From Syngnathus acus (lineage: Eukaryota > Chordata > Actinopteri > Syngnathiformes > Syngnathidae): a DNA stretch of 64,000 nucleotides. The position numbers were made by a program, and so were the translations under genes. The DNA lies in NCBI RefSeq assembly GCF_901709675.1, contig NC_051100.1, positions 372,001-436,000 on the forward strand, read 5' to 3'. The notes beneath the pieces are model-generated. The model saw only the letters and a program-made list of their open reading frames with translations, was not told the DNA's origin and ran no database searches. Shown here one piece after another: positions 54,242-63,300 of this stretch (position 1 is the stretch's first letter; each line of letters starts with the position of its first letter).

Positions 54242-55379
54242 CCACCACCACCACCACCACCACCACCACCAGCACCACCAGCAGCACCACCACCACCACC
54301 ACCAGCAGCAGCAGCAACGCACAAGCGCATGGTGGATTGACTGGCCCAATGCTGCTGCTGCAACTGGAGATGAAGAGCTAGCAAAGCTGCCTGGCAGGTC
54401 TCATCGCAAATGCACCACGGCGTGCCGTATTGTCCGAGGCAGCTCCATCCCGTCTGGCAGACGTCCACAAACCCAAAGTCATTCAATCACGTCACCTCAA
54501 TTTGCTACAAAGAAAAATGGCACAAACACCAAAAGGGGAATCGGGAAACTACGGAGATTCAGCCAACGCTTTTGCACCAATCAATGTTTTAATGGCAGCT
54601 ACACAACGAGGCGATGTCATAGACGTCAGCCAATTCAAATTCGCACCACCTTTTACACTAGGAAAATAAATGTCAGGGTTTGAAGCGGAACGAGGCTGCC
54701 GCTAATATCGAGAAATACGTACAGTGTCAGTGTTCCGAAGCCTTATTTGAGAGGAGCCTCATAATTGTTCAGAGAAAAATATCCATTGCATCCTAATTTG
54801 GAACGCAGTGTCATCTTGCAAGTAACCTGCCCGAGCGAGCGAGTATGGCAAGCGCAAACCTTTCATGTGGCTGAGTAGTTCCTTCAGGTGGCCAAAGCTG
54901 TTCAACAACGGATCCTGTTCTTCATCCTGACAGCAAGCAAAAGGAGAAGGGGTGGCACAATATTAGTCTTTCATTTGGAAACCTTCTTTTTGCTACAATC
55001 AAATCAAATAGTACGTCACAAATGTCAACATGAAGATAATCAGACTGCTTTCACAGAGGAGGAGGGATTGGAGAATATTGACAGCTGAAATTCGGACCAT
55101 TTGGACAGTTTGACATTGAAAAGGGTAGCTCAATACATGATTGATCATCAAAAATCATGATGGAGTCATTTAATGGTCGACTCGTTGTCAATTAACGGAT
55201 GATTGAATTGCCTTCTAGGTGTGTATGAAGAACGAAGGGGAATATTTTGGTCACAGCTCAAAAGCAAAGTGTTAGCCACTTACCAAGGGAGTGTGGGTGT
55301 TCCATCTGGAGTTCCTCTTGATAGCCCCGGCAACAGCAGTAATTTCACCCTGGACAATGTAGATTCTTTTGCCCACCAT
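31961..55379 (-). CDS. gbf1: Golgi brefeldin A-resistant guanine nucleotide exchange factor 1
   Basis: Complete large ARF-GEF: 39 exons, 5,598 nt, 1,865 aa (human 1,859), with every junction in phase. GBF1 loads GTP onto ARF1-type GTPases at the cis-Golgi and ERGIC to recruit COPI, and it is inhibited by brefeldin A. Domain order: DCB, HUS, Sec7, HDS1-3, proline-rich tail. The start ATG is at 55379-55377 ([13 protein letters not shown]) and the stop TAG ends at 31961 after SHEVQ. The exons between are given in the segment entries below. Intron 2 (8.4 kb) is by far the largest. One intron has a GC donor. Two extra candidate exons, one in intron 2 and one between exons 7 and 8, are not counted in this length. 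Confidence 0.97.
33181..38402 (-). CDS. gbf1: GBF1 exons 21-36: HDS1-HDS3 regions
   Basis: Exons 38402-38166, 38082-37989, 37714-37538, 37317-37253, 37124-37001, 36930-36859, 36697-36603, 36531-36378, 36020-35792, 35616-35456, 35374-35122, 34810-34578, 34393-34243, 33854-33724, 33643-33542, 33294-33181. The homology-downstream-of-Sec7 helices include [59 protein letters not shown] and [23 protein letters not shown]1 binds phosphoinositide and lipid droplet/Golgi membranes. A basic, glycine-rich stretch plus an acidic EEEED run sits in 34810-34578. The intron after 37001 has a GC donor. Confidence 0.94.
34164..34200. repeat. (TTTC)n in a GBF1 intron
   Basis: About nine units, 43 bp from the end of exon 33. 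Confidence 0.92.
38480..40581 (-). CDS. gbf1: GBF1 exons 17-20: Sec7 catalytic domain
   Basis: Exons 40581-40379, 40294-40171, 39722-39597, 38562-38480 (residues about 694-870). The catalytic glutamic finger lies in [12 protein letters not shown] (Glu786), and [18 protein letters not shown] is the second conserved Sec7 helix motif. This domain removes GDP from ARF. All catalytic features are intact. Confidence 0.97.
40667..41290 (-). CDS. gbf1: GBF1 exons 14-16: HUS-Sec7 linker
   Basis: Exons 41290-41107, 40970-40839, 40755-40667. The conserved start [20 protein letters not shown] and [13 protein letters not shown] is followed by a variable Gly/Ser-rich stretch, then [20 protein letters not shown] leading into Sec7. 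Confidence 0.92.
41372..41578. repeat. 8-bp minisatellite (GGCCAGGC) in GBF1 intron 13
   Basis: About 25 units of CAGGCGGC/CAGGCAGC, several with an inserted TGCAGC. It ends 12 bp from the exon 13 donor. Confidence 0.93.
41591..42374 (-). CDS. gbf1: GBF1 exons 11-13: HUS domain
   Basis: Exons 42374-42163, 41965-41867, 41785-41591. They contain [36 protein letters not shown] and [20 protein letters not shown], then the HUS-box NYDCD (residues 538-542) in [16 protein letters not shown]. The HUS box is the signature of large ARF-GEFs and is needed for DCB-HUS interaction. The intron after exon 13 holds an 8-bp minisatellite (41,372-41,578). Confidence 0.95.
42725..43417 (-). CDS. gbf1: GBF1 exons 8-10: DCB-HUS linker
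   Basis: Exons 43417-43270, 43193-42973, 42884-42725. Basic segment [17 protein letters not shown], then a Ser/Thr-rich, poorly conserved region ([20 protein letters not shown]), then the conserved [14 protein letters not shown] and [18 protein letters not shown]. Length and order match vertebrate GBF1. Confidence 0.92.
43878..43913 (-). CDS. Candidate in-frame microexon of GBF1 (36 nt)
   Basis: Minus-strand 36-nt segment preceded by a strong pyrimidine tract (CTTACTCCCCTTCTTTTCTGAG) and followed by consensus donor GTAAGA. It is phase 0 on both sides, matching the exon 7 / exon 8 junction, and would add [12 protein letters not shown] between SMKK and LKMRTGG. The published human sequence as I recall it lacks this peptide, so it is likely an optional exon. 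Confidence 0.5.
44320..44366. repeat. (CATC)n
   Basis: Eleven perfect units in a GBF1 intron. Confidence 0.92.
44462..55379 (-). CDS. gbf1: GBF1 exons 1-7: DCB (dimerisation/cyclophilin-binding) domain
   Basis: Exons 55379-55284, 54926-54860, 46467-46336, 46114-45996, 45818-45710, 45605-45545, 44516-44462 (residues 1-213). Recognisable GBF1 stretches are [100 protein letters not shown] and [19 protein letters not shown]. The DCB domain mediates dimerisation and contacts the HUS domain. Confidence 0.95.
45258..45302. repeat. (GT)n
   Basis: Dinucleotide run of about 22 units with one GC. Confidence 0.92.
47391..47473. repeat. (GACT)n
   Basis: About 20 perfect units in GBF1 intron 2. Confidence 0.95.
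48653..48698. repeat. (TTCC)n
   Basis: Eleven units in GBF1 intron 2. Confidence 0.92.
48957..49085 (-). CDS. Candidate cassette exon in GBF1 intron 2 (129 nt)
   Basis: Minus-strand segment with acceptor GTCGACAG and donor ACAG before GTACCT. It is open throughout, 129 nt (43 codons), phase 1 in and phase 1 out, exactly the phase of GBF1 intron 2. Inclusion would insert 43 residues ([15 protein letters not shown]... [16 protein letters not shown]) between the [11 protein letters not shown] and ELSDVEP segments without changing frame. It also holds an ATG, so an alternative first coding exon is possible. I do not recognise the peptide. Confidence 0.4.
49205..49505. repeat. Dispersed fish repeat, near full length
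   Basis: Starts TTTATATGGCACTTTT and continues through an ACATTCACACGC block, GCCACCGTGCACC, GTGTCTTGCCCAAGGACAC and GGGAATCCAACAGCGGAGCC to CACTTACTGGACAACC. The layout is that of a very common teleost interspersed repeat. Related to 4,695-4,835. Confidence 0.6.
52330..52480. promoter_or_regulatory. Candidate enhancer in GBF1 intron 2
   Basis: Holds a forkhead-type site GTAAACA (52,372-52,378) directly followed by octamer ATTTGCAT (52,380-52,387) in SSR-free sequence. Motif-based inference only. Confidence 0.22.
54124..54319. repeat. Compound (CAG)n-(CAGGAG)n-(CAC)n array
   Basis: About 195 bp: CAG, CAGGAA, then about 13 CAGGAG hexamers, then CAC trinucleotides with CAG interruptions. Open in several frames without other coding evidence. 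Confidence 0.93.
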
Positions 55380-55539
55380 GCTGAGTTCTGATGGGATTTA
55401 ATCAAAGTGCGAATGACTGAAGTGAAGGGAAGACTGATGAAGATAGATTTCCGTGGACGCTACTGCAAGCAGTAAAGTAAGAGAGCAGCACAGCTTTTGC
55501 ATAATCATTCACTTTGTAGAGCATCCCAAAACATCTATG

Positions 55540-55740
55540 ATGAGGTGGCTCGGGCATCTCACCAGGGTGCATGTCCCACCACCGGTAGGAGACCCCGCGG
55601 GATGCGCTGGAGAGACTATGTCTCTCAGCTGGCCTGGGAACGCCTTGGGATCCCCCAGGATGAGCTGGACAAAGTGGCTGGGGAGAGGGAAGTCTGGGAG
55701 TCCCTCCTAAAGCTGCTGCTGCTGCCCCCGCGACAGACAG
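55540..55740 (+). mobile_element. 3' fragment of a non-LTR retrotransposon (LINE)
   Basis: Plus-strand translation gives RRPRGMRWRDYVSQLAWERL ... DELDKVAGEREVWESLLKLL, the conserved C-terminal stretch of many fish LINE ORF2 proteins, preceded by a frameshifted RWLGHL. It is 5'-truncated and broken. The clade cannot be told. Confidence 0.7.
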
Positions 55741-56147
55741 AAGAACTGCTACATTCTAAGCTAGGCTTATTCTTCAAAAATGACATGCAAGATGTCTTCC
55801 TTGTCAACACCTAGAACCAATATGGATTACAGGAATCCAAATCCTGGGCTGTTCATATTTGAAGAGTGCATCTGAAAAATTGCCGGATTAACCTTTTACT
55901 TGTGGGAGCCATTCCAGATAAAAGCCCTACTTGAACGCAATATAAAGTGCACATGCCTCGCTGCTGAGTAGGTGGCACCACCTTCTTTTGCGTTCATGAT
56001 CAGCGGACAAACACATACATCAGAAGGGAGACAATGATAGCGAGGATGGCTGGGCCTGCAGCATTTGCTGAGAATCCAACACGGCCACAGCCGCTAGATT
56101 TTTGATTTTGATGACAAAATCAAATCAAAAGGGTGAAAAAGGGAGGC

Positions 56148-56285
56148 ACCGAGGCGCACTGGTCAGCACGTGCGCCTCACAGTGCACATGTTGCAGGTTC
56201 AATTCCGGCCCTGGTCTTCCTGGCAACTAGTTCAGGGTCTCCTCCGTCCACTGCCTGAAATCAGCTGGAATAGGTTTTTTGGAGG
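56148..56285 (+). repeat. tRNA-like SINE fragment
   Basis: TGGTCAGCACGTGCGCCTCACAGT resembles an A box region and GGTTCAATTCC matches a pol III B box. The remainder (CCTGAAATCAGCTGGAATAGG) is typical of tRNA-derived fish dispersed repeats. Confidence 0.5.
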
Positions 56286-56479
56286 TTTTCATGCAGTAAA
56301 AACACATGATAGAAAAGATTTGCATTTTATTGAGTCAAATACGTATTGGCGAAGCATGGCTTAGAACTTGGTGGTTTCTTGCAGTTAATTACAGCTTTTC
56401 TGCACTGATCAGGAGGACTCTTGGTACACTCCTCTCGGCAATTCATCTAGAAATCCTTAAAGCTTTGTGGTTGTCGCTT

Positions 56480-56683
56480 GGCAATTTAAAGTTTCACATC
56501 CCTCCACACATTTCCTATGGGATTAAGGTATCGAGACAACTTGGCCACTCCGTGACCTTACTGTGCTGCTTTTTGAGCCACCCCTTTGATGCCTTGGCCG
56601 TGGATGTTTTGGGTCGTGGTCGTGCTGGAAGACCCAAGCAAATTAGTGAGGGATCAAATACTTATGTCCTCGACTGTACATAG
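56480..56683. mobile_element. DNA-transposon end fragment
   Basis: Contains CTTTGATGCCTTGGCCGTGG and GTGCTGGAAGACCCA, then the terminal GAGGGATCAAATACTTATG ... CTGTACA, an end familiar from degraded fish DNA transposons. No open reading frame remains. Confidence 0.5.
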
Positions 56684-57576
56684 CTTCAAGTAAATAACAG
56701 ACTTGTGAATAAGTCACCCATCCCTTCATTTCAGCATGCAGCCTCACGTTCCAAGGGTCGTTAAGAACGACTCCTGTCAGCAGCAGGCTACGTTGTTCCG
56801 ATCAGCGGTGTTGTCATAGTGAATGATGGCCAGCGACCACAGCTCGAGTCAGATTTGAAGCTACCTGTAGCAAAAGCAGCCTACAAGACTGACAGGTGCA
56901 ACTCGCATGTAAACTCTCTTAGATTGGTCGCCTGCAAACAACATGGCTCTGTAAGCATAACGCTCGCGAGAAATGGGTCTCCCCGAAAGGTTCACCAGAA
57001 AGGAAAGAAGCATTACCTGTGTGTGCGACTTCTACTTGGAAGATGGAGGCAGCTCCGTGGAAGATACTGACAACCTAGCTGCGCAGGCTAGCAGCTAGCC
57101 GGCCGGCCAACAGTGAGTGGAGAAGACCAGTATTGTAGTTCAATTCACCACAACCTATAGACAAACCACAAATTTGGGACATTCCAAGGGAAATTGGCAT
57201 CGACTTTCCACGCACCGCTAATTTATTCGATCATCAGTAAATGGCGCACGCTTAAGAAAAAGAAAGCAGAATAGCCCTGCAGTAGCTGTCACTCTGGCCC
57301 TGGTAAACACACTGACGTGGAAAAGGCAATGCGCTCTCAACCGCACTTGAAAACGGCATTTTGATTGACAGTTTGGCACACGCTTACAGGTGGCCTAATA
57401 AGGAATATAACAAGGCCTCTTTTATTTGAAAACGTGCCTTTAGTTTTGTACAAACCATACGATCTGTTAAACTACATATAACAAAATAGAGAAGACGAAC
57501 TATACTTAAGCAAAAAAAAATAAAAAATAGAGGCGGAACTAACACAGCAGTAATGTTAGTTAGATGAGCTGTAGAG

Positions 57577-57590
57577 CGGAAGTGACGTCA
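57577..57590. promoter_or_regulatory. Composite ETS-CRE motif, possible GBF1 promoter
   Basis: CGGAAGTGACGTCA combines an ETS core with a palindromic CRE, a typical TATA-less housekeeping promoter motif. It lies 2.2 kb upstream of the GBF1 start codon, so a GBF1 5' UTR exon and intron would be needed between them. Confidence 0.3.
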
Positions 57591-60119
57591 TCTTCCCCAG
57601 CGACTACATTTACTGACCAGGATTTCCTCAGAGGAAAATTCCCCTCACAATTAGTTTATAAATTGCGCATAAAACTTGACTATACTAATTGCAGTTTAAT
57701 AAAGTATTATCAGATCAATTTAAAATCGTACACAACATCTGCCCTAGCAATTTCAGGGTTCACTGACTTGAATGATAAATACACTTTTTTTGTGTGATAG
57801 GGTCCAAAACGATAACTGATGCATAATTCATTTTGTATTTCTCTGTGACATCTAAGCTTTGGTTGTATTTTGAAAAACATTTGTGTACGGTGGACATGAT
57901 TCTTAACTGGTCGGGTTGGGACCCGAAAGTGGGTGGTGGACCTATTTTGGGTGGGTCGCTGACAAATGACATGTAATTCTTTTTATTTTTGTGCGACTCT
58001 ACAAAGCAAAACAAGTTCCCACATTGAACATATTAGGTAAGTGACAGGAAGCATTGCCACCTGTAATTTAGCCACCACTAGTTTGGCCCCTATTTATCTT
58101 TTTGATTTGATTTTTTTACTCAAATATAGTCTGTGCTCTTTATTTTTGTGTATGCAATTTACCAGATTGTGTGGTGTGTGCAAAACAAAAGACACATTTT
58201 CAAATTAAACAATAAGCCTCATAATAATCCTAATATCTTATATTATATTAGCCTCAAGTTTACCCCATAAACAAATATAGTGTGTTTCAGCCTCTGGCTG
58301 GTGGACATTAACAATATGCTTTCAGCAGTTTATCAGACTAATTTGAATCCTCTGTTTTTTTTTAAATGCAGTACACTAACAAGCATTGTCAGAGGCGATT
58401 TTCTCGACAAAACATGTCGTTTGTTTTTAACATCTATGAAAGTGGAAAATGCAGCTCCTAATTGATATATTTCTATCTGTCTATCTAAAGATTGAATGAA
58501 GAGGGTATTGTGCCTTACAGTATACCCTTTGCGCCTTTTCTTGGTTAAGAATCATCTATCTTGTCAAATGGATGTTTTTGACGGTCATGGGGGCTCTCTA
58601 TTCCAGCGGTCGTTCGGGACTCAAAGTTTCAAGGATACACAGCAGCGTGAGGAATCAGACCTCTATTTACTTGATCCAAAATGCTTGCGCACCTGTTGGA
58701 TTGTGTCATTTTCCTCATTTGTCGACAAGTATATCCATTACGTATCTTCCCCATATTCGAGCGTAGCAGCTCGAAATCAATAAGAACGCTACAGTCTGCA
58801 TGAGGGAAATGGATGTGCGTCATGGGTTGATGATTACGCTTTAAGTCCGCTCCTTCATGGTTGTAACACTGCTTCTATGGTCAAATGGGCCTAAGATGAG
58901 ATATTTGTCCCACTTCCAAGTCATTCTGTCACAAAGCTAGGACTATTTTCCAACCGAAATTGTGACTTTGAGCAAGCAACCACTTGAAGTGAAACATGTT
59001 GCAGATCAGAAATGGAATGACTCTTTTTGTTCCTTCCATTTCTCTTTTCGGTTCCATTTTCTCAGCTGCACGCTTGGTTGGCATTGCTCTAATCACAAAT
59101 GCGTTTATCAGTGGCGGCATGCAGCTCAGCTCCTTTTCCAAAGCAGGTGTGAGAAACAAATACACCTGCATCATTGTTTGCGTCACTTTTCTAACCAACT
59201 CTGGCAGGTGATTTGGCAAGCCCCGCCACTCGAACAACATTAGTAAAGGTCACTGAAAGATAACAAACGTTGACATTGTGTACAGTGTCATATCTGGAGG
59301 CCCACAGCTGTGTTAAGAATCTGTTAATACTCGGATAAACATGTATGATTCATTGCTTCTTTTTTTTCCTGGACGCAGCGGGACTCTAACGCCACCATGC
59401 CTTACTCACCCACCCTGAAATATGGAATAGGCCACTAAATATGATCCAATTAAAACGGGTTGCACATCAACGTAAATGAAAACTCTACCCAATAAATGCT
59501 TGAGGATTAAAACCCATCCGTTATCTAAACGGCTTATTCTGGAGCCTATCCCAACTGACTTCAGGCAGTGATAGCCTCCTGCTCTTCAGGAGAACCATGA
59601 TACAGCTATGACAACTGGATTCTACCTAAAACAGCAAAGTCGTGGAATATGACGAAACAAAACAAAGTACACCCAAAAACAGATGCAAATTGGGAAGGCA
59701 ACATCCCAAAACCAAGATCTCCACTTGCACCATCTGATTTCACACTTTTTTTGTTGGATTACTTCTGGACTACTGTCAACCATTGCATTATGGGCTCAAC
59801 AGCCCTCTCTTCCCCAATCCAATTTTGGAGACATGAATCTCCTGGGATTTGGACGGCGGCGCGGCGCGGCGGGCGCGGTGCGGCGGGCGCGGCGCGGCGC
59901 GCCAGTCTTGTTCTGCAGAGTCCAAAGCACGTCATTTTCTCGTACAGATTCGTGTTACATTGTGGCAATGCTGCGTCAGTGAGACAGGTTGGAAAATGTG
60001 TGTGTGCTGTCCGAGTGAGAGAGCACATGGGGGCCGTCCTTTGGTGGACCTGCCTGGCTGGCTGTCTGTCTGTCTGTCTGTCACACAATATTTAGCATGA
60101 GAGCAGACCCCCCCCGCCC

Positions 60120-60408
60120 TCTCCCCACCCTTACATTGTGTGTGTGGGGGGGATCAAGCCGCACTCTTCTTGCAGTCTACATGACAGCCAGCGCAAGAGG
60201 GGACGAGCAACTGCGAGGAAAGAAAGCGACCCAACGCACGCACGCAGGCACGCACGCACGCAGGCACCCACCGACTGCATGATTTTGGAGCTTTTTGACA
60301 ACTTTTTGTCCATGTCACCGTCACACCTGAAGCCAGGACAGCCAGCGGCCGCAGCAAAACTCTTTGCCTTCTTCTCGACGGATTAATTGAACCAGACCGG
60401 GATTGGAT
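60120..60408 (+). promoter_or_regulatory. GC-rich segment with strong splice donor: possible pitx3 non-coding exon 1
   Basis: GC-rich block containing a NotI-type site (AGCGGCCGC) and ending GGATTGGAT before GTAAGTGC, a near-perfect plus-strand donor. In mammals PITX3 lies head to head with GBF1 and starts with a non-coding exon. The orientation and side here fit that arrangement. No homeodomain sequence lies in the remaining 3.6 kb, so the identity is inference only; the start is arbitrary. Confidence 0.3.
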
Positions 60409-60841
60409 GTAAGTGCTCGCAACCGCACTCCCCCCCTCCCCCCCACACACACCCTGTTTGCCGACGGGAACGTTTTCCGCTATCACGTTTTCCTAAAAAC
60501 CGCATTTGCGCCTTCGACTTGACAAGATGATCTGGCTTTAATTAAGCTTCTAACACGAAAAAACCCAAATCCACAATAAAAGCAAATTAACAGATTTTTT
60601 CCTAGCAATTTGTTTCTGTTGTTGCCGTGTATCAAACTTCATAGTAAATTGTTCTTGCGCTTGAAAATCAAGTGCTTCCAATTAATTGCGGAAATTCATT
60701 GCAATCTTTTATGACTGTATAATAAATATGAGGCTGCAGAAAAGTATGTGCAAAATATTTTGAGGTCCAAAATTGATAGGTGGCAGGTGGTTGCAGGGCC
60801 ACAAGAGACACTCCATAAGCCGCCTCAAGATCCTTCTACAC

Positions 60842-60848
60842 ACCCCCC

Positions 60849-60879
<31 letters not shown>

Positions 60880-60885
60880 ACAGCC
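60842..60885. repeat. Poly(C) then (CA)n
   Basis: About 25 C followed by CACACA. Confidence 0.9.
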
Positions 60886-61117
60886 GCACGGTAATAAACA
60901 AGAAGTTCACTATCACTTTACACAAAACTATTCCGTTAGTGTAAATATTTTTTTAAATATGTCATTACCTTGTTTTTATTTAGAGTTTGATTAAAATAGA
61001 AAAAACAATATATATATATATATATATATATGGTAAAGATCTTAGCGAATTCACTACCCGATATATATTCAGTGTGTTGATGTAGAGATATTTATTTCCA
61101 ATTTAATTTCATCTCGA

Positions 61118-61118
<1 letters not shown>

Positions 61119-61193
<75 letters not shown>

Positions 61194-61195
61194 AA
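61119..61195. repeat. (GAAA)n
   Basis: About 19 perfect units. Confidence 0.95.
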
Positions 61196-61787
61196 ATAAA
61201 ATGAAAATAAAAACTACTTTCCAATATTGCCGCCATGCACCTTCCAGCAACAACACGTGCACAGCAATGTTAATTTAGATAAATGTTTGGCCAGTGCTAT
61301 ATTCCTTTCTGTGATTTTTGGGTGGGAGACGGCCCGAAGTAAGAGAGGTCAAGAGGAATCCATGTGAAAATAAATTACAAATCTTTTATAATAAGGACTA
61401 ATTTAAATCAATAGTACAAACAGTCTATTATTGTAGTCACGCCTCTCAGCATTTTTTTAAATGACATCATCAAAAATAACGTTTCATTATAGATTCATAG
61501 TCAGAAATCTTTTTCTCCCTCGTTATACGATCAATGCGAAATGGCTAAAACAAGTCAACATTTTACAATTCAAACCCTGTAAAGGAATTTGGTGTCCCCG
61601 TACAAGCAGACAGGATGTGTTCAAATGTTTAAATGATGTCGCCTATATAACTCGCTTTTCTCAGAAATGTCCACAAGTAAAATAACAAATATTTGTGACA
61701 AACTATAATAAATAGTCTGGTCATCGTAAACAACTCGTCCAGACGTGCGCTGTTAGTTATTTGGTGTTTGATTGTGCAGGTCTCGGC

Positions 61788-61793
61788 CTCCTC

Positions 61794-61867
<74 letters not shown>

Positions 61868-61882
61868 CCTCCCTCCCTCCCC
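61788..61882. repeat. (CT)n then (CCCT)n
   Basis: Dinucleotide run of about 35 units ending in tetranucleotides. Confidence 0.93.
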
Positions 61883-62300
61883 AATCATATGCAAATGACT
61901 CTTATTGGAAGGCACGAATTAACATCTACAAACACTGGACCGAAATTCCATCTGCCGCCTCTTCAAGGAGGCCCTTAATAAGTTCTCAGACAGCAAAGTG
62001 ACACACATCTTAATCAACTCTTAATCCCTAGAATTAATTCTCTCCGCGTTTATGAATAATTCCCGCACTGATAGCTGCTGTCCGTGCAAATGTGAAGCGT
62101 CTGCACAACGGACCACCAGATGGACCCGGCAATCTCCCCAAAAATGAGAGGATTTTTACATCCTTTATTATCTTTTATTACTATTATCATCATCATCCTC
62201 AGATCTATACTTAATAATGAGAACTGTGTTACCGGGATACTGCTTATGCTAATCTGCACAGCCACTGCAAATGGAATATTCAGCCAGTCAAACATGCCTG
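61882..62300. promoter_or_regulatory. Candidate conserved non-coding element
   Basis: SSR-free, AT-rich block between a (CT)n and a (TA)n array. It has the octamer ATGCAAAT at 61,889, several TAAT cores and TAATCC (bicoid/PITX-type) at 62,022. The complexity and motif clustering look like an enhancer. Conservation could not be tested. Confidence 0.3.
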
Positions 62301-62333
62301 CAGCATCAAAACAAATTCACTAATAATAATTAT

Positions 62334-62334
62334 T

Positions 62335-62372
<38 letters not shown>

Positions 62373-62387
62373 CATGGTAATATATAC

Positions 62388-62420
<33 letters not shown>
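62334..62420. repeat. (TA)n with TACATG interruptions
   Basis: Largely self-complementary AT dinucleotides, able to form cruciforms. Confidence 0.92.
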
Positions 62421-62421
<1 letters not shown>

Positions 62422-62865
62422 CATTAATAACCTCCCAAGTGACTTGCACATTTGAGTTCGTTCTTAGATCACACACCCTATTAGCCTATGTGGCAGCTTG
62501 TTGGTCATTAGCAGGGGGGGGGGGGGGGTGTAGAAGGATCTTGATTTTGGAAATATTGTCAAGTGGCACCCCTGTTGTGTGTGGAGGCAGGAATGATGGA
62601 AGGGAGGGAGGGGGCGTCAGGGTGCTGACACCTAGTTCTGGACAAAATGACTGCCTGCCTGCCTCCCTCCCTTGCAGCACCCAAAGGCCCTGCCTGCCTG
62701 CCTGCATGCCAAGCCGCTGGGCCTCTCAGCACCACATTGACACCAGTCTGTCTGGCCATCCATCACTGTCAGACATATATCACCCTTCTGGATTGTCTTA
62801 CCATCGTATTCCAGACCAAAAAAAAAAATAGACCTTGCTCAGTCGCAAATGGGCCTGCTGCATTT

Positions 62866-63047
62866 CTGCCTGCCTGGCTGCCTGGCTGCCTGCGTGGTTG
62901 CCTGCGTGGTTGCCTGCGTGTCTGCCTGCGTGTCTGCCTGCGTGGCTGCCTACGTGGCTGCCTGCGGGGCTGCCTGCGTGGCTGCCTGCGTGGCTGCCTG
63001 CGTGGCTGCCCGCCCGCCCGCCCGCCCGACTGACTGACTGACTGACT
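62866..63047. repeat. 12-bp minisatellite (GCCTGCGTGGCT) then (GCCC)n and (GACT)n
   Basis: About ten 12-bp units (variants GGTT, GTCT, GGGG), continuing into short tetranucleotide runs. Confidence 0.92.
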
Positions 63048-63169
63048 CCACCAAAAGGGACTCATTTGTGGACTCAAGCTTTAGTTTGGTCACAGAGGAC
63101 GTACTCAAAGCAAGGAAGCTCATCTGAGGACTTTAAATTTTGTTAGCCTTTTTCCACTTGGTTCATGTG

Positions 63170-63300
63170 ATGGGAACCAGCTGCATCTTTCATTAGGGTT
63201 ACACTGTTAGTATGCTAATGAATGATACTTTAAAGGACATGAATATGATCATTTGCATCCATTATTTACAATTGGAGTATAGTGACCTCCAAATCAACTT
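63170..63300. promoter_or_regulatory. Candidate non-coding element with octamer site
   Basis: AT-rich block with ATGCTAATGAATGATA and a perfect ATTTGCAT octamer at 63,251. Function is inferred from motifs only. Confidence 0.22.

Larger units (their letters stand above)
46468..54859. other. GBF1 intron 2
   Basis: 8.4 kb. It contains the candidate 129-nt exon (48,957-49,085), a dispersed repeat copy (49,205-49,505), (GACT)n at 47,391, (TTCC)n at 48,653, (CTCTG)n at 50,097, a trinucleotide/hexanucleotide complex at 54,124 and a possible enhancer near 52.4 kb. Otherwise I see no gene in it. Confidence 0.8.
55380..60119. other. Intergenic DNA upstream of GBF1
   Basis: No coding gene seen. It holds a LINE 3' fragment (55,540-55,740), a tRNA-like SINE fragment (56,148-56,285), a DNA-transposon end (56,480-56,683), an ETS/CRE motif (57,577) and AT-rich unique sequence from 57.3 to 59.8 kb. 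A very GC-rich (GGCGC)n-like tract lies at about 59,858-59,910. Confidence 0.7.

Noticed and set aside
53876-54683. Frames of 130-201 aa with [10 protein letters not shown] or APAP runs
   Set aside because: Translation of the compound CAG/CAGGAG/CAC array inside GBF1 intron 2; flanks are not protein-like.
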